Source of the DNA: Haemaphysalis longicornis
Taxonomy: Eukaryota > Arthropoda > Arachnida > Ixodida > Ixodidae
DNA: 64,000 nucleotides
Direction: 5' to 3'
Assembly (NCBI GenBank): GCA_013339765.2
Contig: CM023449.1
Location: forward strand, 19,896,955 to 19,960,954
The notes under the pieces are model-generated. The model worked only from the letters and a program-made list of their open reading frames with translations, was not told the origin of the DNA and did not search any database. A program made the position numbers and the translations under genes. Below, one piece after another: positions 19,936-32,130 of this stretch; the stretch's first letter is position 1; each line of letters opens with the position of its first letter.

Positions 19936-20784
19936 CGGCGCCATCTGTCAAATGTTTTCCGAAATGTCTCGCCGGCTGATCTGCTAGCGGAGTGCCGGAG
20001 TGTTTGGACATTTTACGACTATCCAAACAAGTGCAAACAAACGCTTTCCCGTCAGTGTTGAATGCAACACATGGGTGCAGCTTGTCAGAACACGGGTTCT
20101 CGCTGATCGAGTGCAGCGTTGGTTTGCTCTTGGCCTTCACGTTCATCGCCGCTGATAAAACGATCCGATCCGGCGCGTTTTGTGCACGGGTTCTGTGTCA
20201 GTTGAAAATGTCTTTTTTCACATGCCGCCGGTAGTAGGAATTACAACCACCGCAAAATAACACCCGGCACCAGCGGGGCCACATCTGAGACCGCGCTTTT
20301 TGGATAAACAGTGCGCGGTGCACCAAAGGGAACGAGCGCACGATTCTCCCCACGCGGCTGCGAGTTCGCCGCCGATACCAACTGCAGCCCTGCAGCTCGG
20401 TACACCGCGAAAGGGCAAGGCCAGGCCGCACACATGCGGCCAGGTCATTCGTTCGCTTTTCCAGCCTGTGTCCATGGTGTCTACAGAGATGAAAAAGCCG
20501 AAAGAGCTGGCCCGTAGCAGACGGCAGTCTGTGGGAGCGCAATAGCGGAAGTACGTCACCGCTGAGGAGCGGAGCATCATGGGAGGGGAGGCCAACAGCG
20601 AAGAAACAGTTGAAAGGAGGAGGAAATACGGCGCGACGATAATTCGCGGTTTTTGATTTACGATTTCTCAGCTAATACTCATCGCTTTAACAAAATTCTT
20701 GCAGGAGGAGATTGCTAATACATTGCTTTATTTGGTTACATGTACATCCATGCATCGGCAGAAGGCATTTCAGGACCCCTTTAA
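19936..20784. mobile_element. TTAA MITE family 2, right part (copy B)
   Basis: Ends AGGACCCCTTTAA at 20784, the mirror of the terminus at 13935 (TTAAAGGGGCCCTGAAAGGC). Contains the 19970-20075 block shared with copy A. The left end is absent, replaced by the LINE. Small frames inside (20198-20595) overlap antisense and show no motifs. Confidence 0.6.
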
Positions 20785-21715
20785 TGGATGAGTAAAGAAA
20801 TATTGTAGGTAAAGAGAGGTAGCAGTGGTGATGTCACCAGCTCCCTGGCAGGTCTTTGTGATGTTACAGGATCTTGATTGTGCGATTTGCGGCTGCTGAA
20901 TGAAGCCACCGTGTGGATGTAGTAGGGCCTCTAGTTCGGTTTGGTCATATCACTTGAATGCCAAAGTGCAGTTCAATTAACAGTTTTTTTTTTTTTTTTC
21001 GCTACTGACGTGCAGCATGACATTTAAAGTAGTATTTATTCGAATATAAGGCGAGTTTTTTTTCGCCAAAATCCTTAGTCTCAAAGTCATGAGGGGGGCA
21101 CAGATAGTTGCACACGAGTTGATATTAATCGTAACAAAATATACCCACAGACAATTGTACATCGTTACCAATGCCAATAAATGTTAATATATAAACTTTT
21201 TCATCAGCTTTCGGATCTTATGTCGTCTGCTGTGCCGGACCACCCCGCGTTACAGATCTGTCTCATGATTCTTCGTTTTGTTGTTTTGTTATCTCTTTAC
21301 TGTTATTATTGCGTGCGTGTGTATCTGTGCTGGTGACGTGCCGTCATGACGTCATTCACTGCAGATGAATAGGCTGAAAGAGGTGATGCAAAGAATACGA
21401 TATTGTCGTTGGGTGTTAATTTAAACGCCGACTTTCTTCAACTATGCAAGTGTTGCGAGTCCAACTTATTTGCTTAACGTAGTTCTTATACATACGGATG
21501 TCCCTTGACAGGCTACATCAGCAAGTTCCGGGACAGCCCAAGGCCGGCTTCTACCACATCTTGGCCGAGTGCACCTTTGCAAGGGCCTAATTCTGATCGT
21601 ACAAGGGCTGCTTCGAGCACCTCCAAGTGCCGTTTTTTGTAATATAATACTTTTATTCGTACTCGGGGCGGGTACAGCCAGGCTTACAGGGCCGCAAAAG
21701 GCAGAGCCGCCTATA
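20785..21715. other. Unassigned AT-rich DNA
   Basis: Contains T16 near 20983 and, at 21033-21060, tattcgaatataaggcgag, which looks like one end of a TA-flanked DNA transposon whose partner end I cannot find. Nothing coding is supported. Confidence 0.4.
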
Positions 21716-24070
21716 TACCAAGAGAGAGAGAGACTCTTTATTACAGAGAAAGCAGAGAGGTTTGCCAGCATGAATTCGCTGACATGCTACTCTGCGGGGA
21801 AGGGGGGCGAAGGAAACAAAGGGAGAAGGTGGAAGAAGAAGAGTAGGAGACAAAAGATAAGAATAAAAAAAAAGAATAAACATTAAAAATGAATAGAGTC
21901 CTGTTTAAGGGCGCTGAGTAAAAAACTTGACTGCACACGCTAGGGAGAAGGCTACAGTGTTGTAGCGACGCCAATGTCCTCGAGTTACTCAAATAATGCA
22001 GACAGGGCTTTGCGCTGGGAGGATGGTGAGTGGAATGGTCCAAGCATCAAGCTTAGTGTTATTGGTCCAGGTTGGAGACATTCAATTCTTTGCTGTAAAC
22101 GGGCCCTTGATTCAGCATAAGCAGAGCACTCTAGTAGTATATGTTCGATGGTTTCGGGTGAGCCACAGTTGTTACAGTATGGGTTGGAAGTCTGGCTTAT
22201 ACGATGAAGGAACGAATTTGTAAACGCTGCATTAAGGCGCAGTCGATGGTACAGTGTCTCCAGTCGGCGAGGTAGTCGTTCCGGCAGCCTCATTCTCATG
22301 TACGGGTCTATGCAATATAGAAAGGCCTGATGAAACTCCGGAAGGGACCATAAGCGGTTTCTCTCAGCCAAAACTACTGCCTTAGTCATGGATGAGGCAT
22401 CACTTTTCGTGAAAAAAATCCTTCTTGGCGTTCTTAATTCTAGGCCCCTGCGGGCAGCCTCATCCGCTTTCTGGTTACCCAATATGCCACAGTGGCCTGG
22501 GCGCCACTGTAGTGTCACACGATGTCCAGAGACGAATGCGAGATGGTGGAGATACTTCACTTCTCGCTGGGCATGTTCATGAAGGCTGAAACAGCTAGCG
22601 CGTTGCAGGGTCTGAAGAGCTGCCTTCGAATCACAAAAAATGGTCCACTGTGTCGACGGCTGGCGAAGAATGTATCGGATGGCTTCTTTTATCCCATGAC
22701 GCTCAGCCGACGTGGACGAAGTCGGTCGCTCAAGGCGGTATGACAGGGCTTTCCCAGCTGATGGAATAAAAATTCCTGATGAACTGCACTCAGATGTTGC
22801 CGACCCATCAGTAAAATGTGAGTCGTTGCAGTGTAAAATTTGTTAATGTGTGCGAGTGTCATCTGAAGTAGGCTGGTTTGAGGCATTTGCTTTTTTGAAT
22901 CAATTCCAGGTATAAATGCTTTTATCCGAAGGGGCGACAGAGTCCAGGGCGGGAATCCCAGGGGCATTGTCTGCGGTGCTTGAGTTGGAATTTGAGCTTT
23001 AATAGCCCTGATTGCTTGCCCAAAGCTGGAATTGCTTCGATCTGCGATATGAGCCAACGAATGCGTTCTTGTATGTAACCTGTGCCTCAAATGAATTCGT
23101 AGTGTTTCTTGAAGTCGTAACACGTCTAAGGGCAGGCAGCCGGCTTCAGCAATTGCCCCAGAACGCGACGATCCTTTAGGAAGGCCGAGGCACTTCCTGA
23201 TACAATTATTCCTCGCCGCTTCAAGCTGTCTTTTGCTTGTAGGGGACAGCTGCTGCAGTACAGGGAGGCTGTAGCGCAACACGCCGTCAACATACGCCTT
23301 GAAGAGAAGCACCATAGAACGACAATCGCTGCCCCAGCGTGTGCCAGCAAGATATCCAATAATTTGGGATGCCGTGGAAATTCGCATACGTAGTCTCTTT
23401 ACTTCCGGAGCCCAGGAGAGGTTTCTGTCGATTGTAACACCAAGATACATTTGGGTACGGACGTATTTCAAGGGCCGGCCACCGAGGATAAAAGGATATC
23501 TATCCATGCTCTTACGGGTGAAGGCCATAGCGCTGCTTATCTCTGGGGAGAGATGAAGTCCTTTAGGCTGCAGGTGTTCTGATATTTTTGCAAGTGACGT
23601 CTGGAGCTTCTGTTGCGTAACTAGACGTGATCTCGAAGCACTCCAAATGCAGATATCGTCCGCGTACAGAGTTATCTTGACCCTACGGGGGAGAACACGC
23701 TTCAGGTGAATGAGCACGATATTGAATAGTAAAGGACTTAATACAGCTCCTTGAGGTACCCCTCTTCTTACTTCATAACACGGTGTAGGCCCTTCTTCTC
23801 TGCACATGAAAAGTTTTCTTTCTTCAAGATAGCTTGAAATCCATGCGTATAATCTTCCGCCTAAGCCAAGTGAAAGAAGGGATGCTAGAATTGCATCGTG
23901 ATATACGGAGTCGAAGGCTGATTTAATATCTAAAAACACCGCAATTGGTATGTGTCCGAAATTTAGTTCTTCTTCCAAAGACGATACGAGGGTATGTGGC
24001 TTGCGTACCCAACCTGGGACCCAAACGAAGCAGAATTTAAACATTAAATTGTTGAAAGCAAAAATGAAGA
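21716..24070 (-). mobile_element. I-type LINE, 5'-truncated and frameshifted
   Basis: On the - strand RT (24080-22850), RNase H (about 22830-22400), a zinc motif (about 22160) and a pyrimidine-rich 3' UTR with aataaag then (CT)n ending near 21716 follow each other in the order of I-clade LINEs. The 5' end breaks within the RT fingers near 24020. Confidence 0.85.
21985..22830 (-). pseudogene. LINE RNase H and zinc finger
   Basis: In the frame shifted relative to the RT, SHFTDGSATSECSSSG opens the domain (catalytic Asp) near 22820, followed by TSAERHGIKEA (Glu), a segment TIFCDSKAALQTL (Asp), then VTLQWRPGHCGILGNQKADE with the conserved His and Asp. The zinc motif CNNCGSPETIEHILLEC follows near 22160. 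The domain removes RNA from the RNA/DNA hybrid during retrotransposition. It is unbroken internally; only the junction with the RT is frameshifted. Confidence 0.85.
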
Positions 24071-24080
24071 ATGTGTACAT
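22689..24080 (-). pseudogene. LINE reverse transcriptase, C-terminal two thirds
   Basis: The 463-residue frame carries RT motif A FLDIKSAFDS (49-58), motif B RRGVPQGAVLSPLLF (105-119) and motif C LYADDICIW (138-146), then YLGVTIDRNLSW, and a thumb/connection region (PVLQQLSPTSKRQLEAARNN). The catalytic Asp residues are kept. The fingers, endonuclease and ORF1 are missing. After about 22830 the frame slips: the listed C terminus (HILLMGRQHLSAVHQ...) is out-of-frame reading of the RNase H start. The first ~20 residues (MYTFFIFAFNNLMF) are host flank. Confidence 0.9.
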
Positions 24081-24559
24081 GTAGTTCTACATTCTAACAA
24101 GGCAAGTAACCTTAATTTGCCGAACAAAATTAAAAAAAAACGTCCTGTGCGCAATTTTCTAATAACATTCTTTTCGGGCGTATATATGCGCTTCCACCGT
24201 TAGCGAGTCAACATGTAGATGGCAGCGGGAAATGTCGACAAAGAACCATCTAAAAAATGTTGGCATCAAAAAGCACGACCGAATGCGTAATTCAACGAGT
24301 TAGTTCCCAATCTACCAGGTGAGTCAAAAAATATCGTGTGATTCAAGCAGAAAAAAAGTGGAGCGTGCAGTAATTACGGAAAGCCAGGCTAACTTCCTCG
24401 TTCGCTCGGGATTTCGTTGAACTTACGCTTTCCACCTGCCTGCATCCAGTGAGCAGGCAAAAAAAGTAAAGAAGAAACGAACGGAGCGTTTAAGGTTTAA
24501 AGGAAATGAAGCGCAACCGCGAACGCATCCACGCAGTTGACGCGCAGACGCGCCTGGCA
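24081..24559. other. Unassigned upstream flank
   Basis: AT-rich at first, then neutral. No element ends or frames are supported. Confidence 0.4.
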
Positions 24560-24965
24560 TAACTACACCGGGAAGTGACGTCAGACTACCGAGACTCGGC
24601 GGATGCGGCGAGCGCGCGGAGAAAGCTGTCCGTCGCCTCGAGCGAAGCGAGATCACAGCGACCCCCGTCGAGAGTGTCGAGAGAGAGAAAGAGAGAGAGT
24701 GAAAACGGCGCCAGCCGCTTCGGTGCGGTAAAGTGGGCGCTCGGAGCGAAGTCCGGCGGCGGCGAACGTCAAGGTGGTCTTTTTAAACGGACGCAGTGGT
24801 CGCGTTCTTGTGGCAGTGCGGCTGTTGTGTCCAATTCAACGAGCGAGCTTTCTCCCGCTCGAAAAAGGGAATACACCCGCGTGTGCTGTTTGTCGACAGT
24901 GCAGCTGTGCGTTCATCGGATTCCGTAGACTCAACGCCGAAGCTGCAACGCGCGTGCTCGAGAAG
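24560..24965 (+). promoter_or_regulatory. Likely promoter and noncoding first exon
   Basis: A GC- and CpG-rich island stands out from AT-rich surroundings and ends in a consensus donor, ctcgagaag|gtgagt, at 24965/24966. It has no long ATG-initiated frame continuing into the donor with recognisable motifs, so I read it as 5' UTR. A TATA-like ctttttaaac lies at 24779-24788, about 30 bases before gcagtggtcgcg, which could place a start site near 24815. The rest of the gene would lie to the right, beyond the repeats. Confidence 0.45.
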
Positions 24966-25883
24966 GTGAGTTCTTGTTTCTCACCCATCTTCTGCTTAAT
25001 ACGAAAGCTGCAGAACTCTTACCGTGTGTGCCGAAATAACAGCTTGCTGCTTTGCGTGCAAACGTAGAAAATGCAAAAAAAAAATGTCTGCGCTTTTGTG
25101 AACCTTCTAAAACAGCGCGACACTCTCCGCGATCGCGTACAGCTAGCTGCAGGCGACTTGGCGATTTCAAGGTTGAACCAGTTTTTGTTCCTTTTCGGAC
25201 CACTCGCTGCCCGGCCTGTCATTGTCGCAGCAACTTTTCCAAGCTACATTTGATTCGGGAATTGAATCGAAACGCTGTCTTCCTACGGTTAATGTACGCG
25301 CGTTATTTTTCTCGTTTTATGCGCGCGCGCGAGCATGCGTCTCCTTCACAAAGCTCTAGATATCTCCGTGACCCTGGAATACTTACATTAGCTGGCAGGC
25401 ATTCATTTTCCGCATCGTCAGCTACGGCCTGAAAGCTATAAGTTTCCAGAATTAAAAAATTTCGTGCGCCGAATTTTCTTTTTTTTAGTCCCACCGATAT
25501 ATCGTCGTGCAATCGTACTGTAGCAAGCGCTAACAGTGCTTGCAAAGCAAGAGAAGAATCAATGATTGCCGTTGACTTAGAGACTAAATAAGGCAATAGT
25601 AATCCGTGCCACTAAAGACTTTTTTTACAAAATTATACTAAAGAGGAAACTGATGCTGCAACCGCATGTCACCGTGGGAATCACAGGAAGAGTACATCTT
25701 TTCATTAGCTTAGTTTGTGTAAAAACTCGTGAAGTGAACCAGAAGTGACGGGAAAGGGTTTTATTTACGTAGATGTGGAATAAAAACACGCTGTAGCAAT
25801 GAGAAAGTAAAATAAGGCGTATTTGCTTCGGTTTTCTTATTTTGTTTGTGTAGGAGGTCTACGCAAACATTTATTGTCTGCTA
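24966..25883. other. Probable intron sequence, unassigned
   Basis: Follows the donor at 24966. Contains small antisense-overlapping frames only. The nearby peptide stretches (25052-25432, +) lack any motif I know. Confidence 0.4.
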
Positions 25884-26471
25884 CAGTCAAACCCGGTTAT
25901 AGAGAACTCTAATATGCGCCGCGATTAGTTCTAATAGTTCGATATAGCCGAACCCGCCTATAACGAATTTTTTGTTACGAGTTCGCTATACGCGGACCCC
26001 TGCTGCCATTCTCACATGGAGAAACAAACCATAAAGTATGTCATTACCTTACACAAAACAATGCATTTATTGCATGCAATACAGCTACTTTCTGCCTTAA
26101 CTGCCTACTTCGCAAAAGAGCGGTGGTTTTCGTTTTCATTTTCTTTTCGGCGGAGACGTCGTTAGCACCGTGTCCTTCAATATCGAAGCAGTATTGGCTG
26201 ACTGGATGGGCTCCGTCGTGAGTCCCGTGCACCGGAAACCGTTACGGAAGGTGTCGGGCGTCACGTCGCTCCATGCGAGTCTCAACACCTCAGTCGCCGC
26301 TCCGAGACCCCATGCATTTCGGTGGCAATTGTAGGCGTGCCGAGTTCGATATATCCGATGTCAACTTCGTTATAAGGGATATGTTTACATGCATTTTCAT
26401 AAAGGATTTGTTTTTGTTCGATATATAGCATAATTCGCTCTATCCGCATTCGTTATAATCGGGTTTGACTG
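25884..26471 (-). mobile_element. Tigger/pogo-type MITE, deletion derivative (copy 1)
   Basis: Ends CAGTCAAACCCGGTTATA and its complement, with TA at 25882-25883 and 26472-26473. The interior matches the ends of the longer copy at 57423-58846, including the - strand remnant that reads SDVTPDTFRN-like sequence near 26230-26270, the C-terminal signature of Tigger transposases. Most of the transposase has been deleted. Near 26097 it shows ctgccttaactgcc, the unfilled version of a site that is filled in the longer copy. Confidence 0.9.
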
Positions 26472-26473
26472 TA

Positions 26474-29422
26474 TTCTGGAATGCTAAACCAGCCGTTGAA
26501 AGAACTTTTACTTTCGCAATTACCCGCGAAAACACATTTCAAGTGTTCCGTCATTGTCCTAAAGGAGAAAATTATTATCTCTATAAGTTGTACACACACG
26601 ACAGAACATATTCGTCGTGTTCAACCCACCCGACGCAGTTCGTCTCCCTTCCCGAACTGCGCGTTGGTGAGCTACCGGTTAACCGCGACGCAAATGTTGT
26701 GCATGTATACAACATTTGCGGTCTGTTCTGACAATTCACCACTTCAAAACTGCAATGAAACGATAAAATGTGTCCGGCGTAGCCTATTGTGAAAGTTAAC
26801 AGTATTTTGTATTTTGGACGGTACATGTTCAAGTAAAAGCCCTGCAACAAAAAGAACAGAAAATGAAAAAGAAAATGCATCTTATTTCACTTCCTCATTG
26901 CTACGGAGCGTGATCTTCTCCCGTGTTAAATCATATCGCCGATTTTGCTGCATTTTACGCTTCTTTTTTTTTTAATTTCTTAAGTGTTGCAAGCCAAGCC
27001 AGCTACGAAAGAAATGAAAATCTGGGCTTTTCTCATAATTGTCACACTCACACGGACAGCCTTGAGTGAGTTGAACTGACGTTAGTTCCAGAATCATCCT
27101 CATTACACTTGGAATCCTGGATTAACAAGTCCTGGACAGCCCGCGGGCAGTCCGAAGACTGCCCCCGGTCTGGAGGCTTCGTAGGAATAGATGGAAAAAT
27201 CGAGCGCCGGATCACGTCTCGGACAGTCCGCGGACTGTCCGGGACTGGTTATCGAAGTGGCTCACTGAAAATGTAGGAGTGAAAAGTGGCGCTTTTGCCT
27301 GGCGTGCGTGCATTGCCGTGAAGCCTCACTGATCACCAAAATTCGCTTACACGCCGCTTCAAATATGAGCGTTTAAGACTGCGTATTTTGTCGGTAATTA
27401 TTATGCGTGTCGAAAATGCCATGTCTTTTTCTCTCTGTAGTGTTCGCAATCCGAAGAAATTCACTTTATGTTGAGGATTTTCTCCGAAAAAGTAAGGAAG
27501 ATTCTTTTTTATTGAATTTTACCGGAGGTCGGAAAACTATTTAGGTTTGATTATTTACAAACAAACATCGCATAGCAAAATAATATCGAACGTTTGGAAG
27601 TATTCCGACTGCGCAAGTGTTCATTTCACGCGTTTTTGTGGATTTGAGATGTGCTGAAAACTATTTACATCGTAAGCCCGTCCGGTAACCCCCAAGAGAT
27701 TAATGAAGAGCTCGCCTGTTTACCACGTGACAAAGTCGAACAGCTTTGTGATATACGCGTGCTTGCTTTGCGGGGCTCTACAGGGAGTTGAACCCGCCCT
27801 ATTTAGAAAAAGAAACGCCCATATCATTGTAGCGAAAACTATGTGCGCGTACAATTGTGAATGTGAGTCAACAGACGCGAAGATGAATAAACGCGCTGAC
27901 CTTTTATGCCGGCGGGATTTCCTTAACTGAACTGACTTAAACATGGGAGCGCTTTTCTTTTTCTTTGGCATTTGATGAGGTTTCTTTTTTTTACTTTTTA
28001 TTGAGTTTCTTCGTCCGCGACAGCTGTTCTCAAGCTGCTGTTAAAAAATACCGAAAACAGGATACACGCAGAGAAGGGATGTGCTCTATTCGCGGCTACA
28101 CTTCCCGAAACAAAACCGAACAAAAACCGAAATGACTTGCATACCGTCGCTCCATCCCACCGTTCCCTTCAGCTACACTCAGGGCACCGGTAGTTGCACT
28201 AGCTGTTCACGCCAGTTCTGTTTCAGCTCTAATATCACGAAAAATGCACGTGCACTGGACCGTCGAATCGAATGACTGAGTGTAGAACCGTTCGCGGATG
28301 TCCCCTGCAGTCTCATGCGATCGGGTGCAGAGTTGGTGCAGAAAGCAGATGACAAGTGTTTAGGCTTGTTCGTTTTTGCAGGATGGTGGTGCCGTCGTCA
28401 TTGAATGTCATCACGTCGGACAGGAATTGCGAACGGAATAAAATCGATGCGATTTGATCCTTCGTTAAGAAGCAAGCGAGAGAGAACTCCAACAGAATTG
28501 AATTGTGATGTGGCAATAGTTGTAACTCGCAGAGAATTAACTATACAAAATTGATATCGCACTCACTTCACCGTTGGCTAAACAGAAAAAGAAATAAAGC
28601 AATAAGTGTTGACACTTGGGCGACAAAACGGGAGAACGGCGTTGCAATCGAAGTAGGATTGATTACACGTTTTCCGGCGTTCAAGTTCCTCAGCGGCGAG
28701 TGAGTGCATAAGGGGTATTTTTTTTTAAACAAGGAACACCATTACCGGCCTTATTTGTTTTATTTTGATTTTTTTGCCGTACTGTATATGCGTGGGTATG
28801 TTAGCTTTAGGGTGATATACGTTTTATATTATCTTGAATAATAATAAAAAAAACTAGCTAAGAGTCAGCGCCAGTCTTGTCTTCTCTATCCGTCCGTCGC
28901 CTTCTTTCTAAAACGCTGTTTGAAGGCGTAAATCCGCATACCAACTGGCTCTCATGTGGCAGTGAGATTATTCACCGTGTTTTTTTTTTTTCTCTTCGCC
29001 AAAGACCAGCTCAGGTTTATCCTAGGTCACGCGTAGCATTGTGTCACGTTTATTATAATACTTGATTATTATGTTGTTAGGGGTCAGAAACGAGGAAATA
29101 CAGTATAAATAAATTATTTACAATTCTGGATAACTCCAGCGGGAGACGAGGACTCCAGCGCGAAAGCTTCGAAATACAGGCCAAGCAGAACACGGCCGTA
29201 ACCATCCGCGTCTACTTCGTTTCTCCAAACCGTCCCGTGACAATATTTGCTCGCACGTAGTAACCCGTACTTCACATTTAGCTCGAACATTTCGCGCCTG
29301 GAATTAAAAAGAGGAATGGGCGCTCATGTTCATATCACCCATTGGGACAATCAGACAATGACAGTCATGCCCTAGAAATTTGTAGAGACGTGGTCGCTAT
29401 CACTACACAACAAAACAACATA
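26474..29422. other. Unassigned AT-rich DNA
   Basis: Nearly 3 kb with no gene I can support. It holds one GC-rich hairpin (27117-27252, separate entry). The frame at 27703-27930 and others are short, AT-rich and overlap antisense. Confidence 0.4.
27117..27252. repeat. GC-rich inverted repeat with perfect palindrome
   Basis: The outer arms (attaacaagtcctggac and the mirrored gggactggttat) are near complements; the inner left arm is GGACAGCCCGCGGGCAGTCC (27134-27153) and the inner right arm is GGACAGTCCGCGGACTGTCC (27221-27240), a perfect 20-base palindrome. A further gactgcccccggtc lies between. It may be a very small MITE or a protein-binding cluster. Confidence 0.7.
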
Positions 29423-29854
29423 CCGTATTTTCGCGCGTATAACCCGCCCCTGCATGTAACCCGCACCCCCATTTTCCGTCGACAAAAAAAAAATATAATA
29501 TATCCCCACGTATTGCCCGGATATTTTATACATAAAAGGGATGGACCAAAGCTACTACTCAAGCAACGTTACACATTTGTTTACGCAAAAGAACTTACCT
29601 AGCTGACTACGTAACTAGATGACTCGCCACATACATTTTTTTCAGGTTGGTATATTGTTGAGCTGTGCGTGCCAAATAAGCACTGTCAATGGAATAACAG
29701 TGGCTTAGTCGCTATTACTGCTGCAGGGGCATCAAGTGCCAACGCGCATTGCGGTGAAGCTGCACCAAAGGAAATACCTGGCATGTAATTCGAACCTGTA
29801 CTTCACCCCTGAAATTTATCATTTTTGGTGCGGGTTATACGTGCGAACATACGG
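29423..29854. mobile_element. TA-flanked MITE
   Basis: CCGTATTTTCGCGCGTATAA at the left is mirrored by ttatacgtgcgaacatacgg at the right, with TA at 29421-29422 and 29855-29856. The TIR GTATAACCCGC core is shared by both ends. 432 bases, non-coding. Confidence 0.85.
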
Positions 29855-29869
29855 TACGCAAGGCTTCCT

Positions 29870-31710
29870 GAAGCTTGCTCACACAAGAAGTGTGAATCAC
29901 ATGCAAGCAGCAGTGTACATTCACGACATTCGTGGCAGTGATCGAGGAAACGCCGCAAATAGGAGAAGCTTGAAGGCAACTAAAAGAAAGCTAGCCACCG
30001 GCAAAAACATGATGCACGCACTCAGACACGAGCCGGTTAACATTACGCACTGCTTGGACGAGATAATTAAGGTAGCAGAACGATTCTGCGCCAGGCTGTG
30101 CGCCAGCGGCGTTAGACCATGGGGAAACTACTGAGAGTACAAGCTCAATTTGCGATGTCCCACTAGCAGCTGAAAAGGAAGCAATTGGAAAGGCTCTCGA
30201 AGGCATGAAAAGAGAAAAAAAAATGCAGGTGACGGCGGCATTACCGTGGATCTTTTGGAAGAGGAAGGAGTTACTGCAGTGGAAAAGCTTGCCTTAGTAT
30301 TTTCGGAAATGCTTGAAGACTCAAAAACAGTCCGTAGGCCGGGAAATCGCCACCATTATTCTGATTCTTCAGAAGGGAGATCCCAAAGACCTCAAGAATT
30401 ACCAACCCATCAGCCTACTCTCACTTGTTTACAAGCTGGTTACTAAAGTTATAGTTAGCCGCATAGACGAAAGCCTGGATTCCCAACAACCCAGAGAGCA
30501 GGCTGGGTTTAGGATAGGGGTACTCAGTCACGGATCACATCCATGTCGTCAATCAAGTGATAGGAATATCGGGAGAGTACACTAAACCCCTTTACACGGC
30601 AATTATAAATAATGAGAAAGCGTTTAATTCCGTTCTCCCCGCAGCCGTACTAGGAGCACTAAAAGACCAGGGAATAGAGGAGAGCTACATAAGATATCTA
30701 GAAGACATATATAAGGAATGCACGGGGAGGATAACCATCCACAAGCAAAGCGATAAGTTTCCTATCTTGAAGGGAGTGAGGCAGGGGGATACCATCTCAC
30801 CAAAACTATTCACAGCATGTCTGGAGGGGGTATTTAGAGAGCTTGACTGGGAAAATATAGGACTGAGGATAAACGGGGAATACTTGAGTCATTTCAGGTT
30901 TGCCGACGACGTAGTACTGCTGAGTGAGACTGCAGAACACCTGCAAACAAAGCTTGAGGACATACAATCAGAATGCACGGGCGTGGGGCTAAAAATAAAT
31001 ATGAATAAATCTGAAGTAATGGGGAATAAGCAAGCCAAAGACGTCCACTTCAGTATAGAAAACGAAACGCTAGAAGAAGTAAAAGAATATAACTACCTCG
31101 GACAGATGGTTAGTGCGGACCCCAACCACGGGAGAGAATTCCGGCGCAGAATAAGTATGGGCTGGAAAGCACTCGGCAAGCACTCACAAATAATGAAAAG
31201 TAAGCTACCTCTGTCACTGAAAACAAAAATTTACAATCAATGCATACTGCCGGTAATAACGTACGGAGTTGAAACTTCGCACCTTACTAAAGATCTAGAA
31301 AGCAAACTTAGGTCGGCTCAACGGGCCATGGAACGAATAATTTTAGGAGTAACACTCAGGGACGGGAAACGAGCTACTTGAATCAGAGAACAAACTAGAG
31401 TAGCAGATATCATTGTTCAAATAAAGAAAACAAAATGTACTTCGGCTGGCCCTGTAGTGAGAAGAACCGCTTAACGGTGGACAATTAAGGTAACAGAGTG
31501 GATACCAAGAGATGGGAATGCTAGAAGGAGGGGAAGACCATTAATCCGATGGAGGAATGTAATAGAAAAATTCGGGGTAAACTGTGGACTCGAGCAGCGC
31601 AGGAGAGGAGCGATTGCAGGTCAGTGGGAGAGGCCTTCGTCCTGCAGCGTACCTGAGTAGACTGATAGTGATTATGATGATTATGATGATGACGATGAGC
31701 ATGGTACGCA
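29870..31710 (+). pseudogene. RTE-type LINE, RT part, inactivated
   Basis: Spread over three frames: a basic linker (KATKRKLATGKN), then AEKEAIGKALEGMKR, IILILQKGDPKDLKNYQPI and SLLSLVYKLVTKVIVSRIDE, QPREQAGFR, then the 274-residue frame at 30557-31381 with GVRQGDTISPKLF (motif B), FRFADDVVLLSE (motif C) and YNYLGQMVSAD. Motif A, FIDYEKAFDS in the relatives I remember, reads IINNEKAFNS here: both Asp are Asn, so the enzyme would be dead even without the frameshifts. After the TGA at 31379 the frame continues (IREQTRVADIIVQIKK). The 3' end, ggccttcgtcctgcagcgtac followed by a TGATTATGATGA-type tail near 31660-31700, is typical of RTE. The endonuclease is missing. Confidence 0.9.
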
Positions 31711-32130
31711 CATACACGCACACATTGTGAGCATTAGGGGTGTGCGGCTTCCAGATTGTGTGCACACGTGATATAATCATCAGAGACTCATAGCAAAGCG
31801 GAGTTCCTGTCCCGGTACGATACTCGGTAGCTGACCGACTCCACTGCGCGTGCGCAGAAGTGGCGAGACCGGCTGTGCGCATGCGCCGGCTGCATACCGG
31901 GTGCCATACCTGGACCCGTTCTCTGCTCTGCCAGCATCGTATGAAGTGATGAGCACGTTCTCCGATCACTTATATGCATCCCCTCATTGCTATTACCATC
32001 TGTGTATATATACTCACCAATATCGTGGTGCTTTTGTCCTCAGAATGCTTGGGCTGGGAGAGTCTTGATGAACAGGTTCAGCAGGGTTTTATTGTTTGAT
32101 GTAGCTGTAATGAATACGGGTCCACGATGC
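31711..32130. other. Unassigned DNA
   Basis: Follows the RTE tail. Overlapping short frames on both strands only. Confidence 0.4.
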
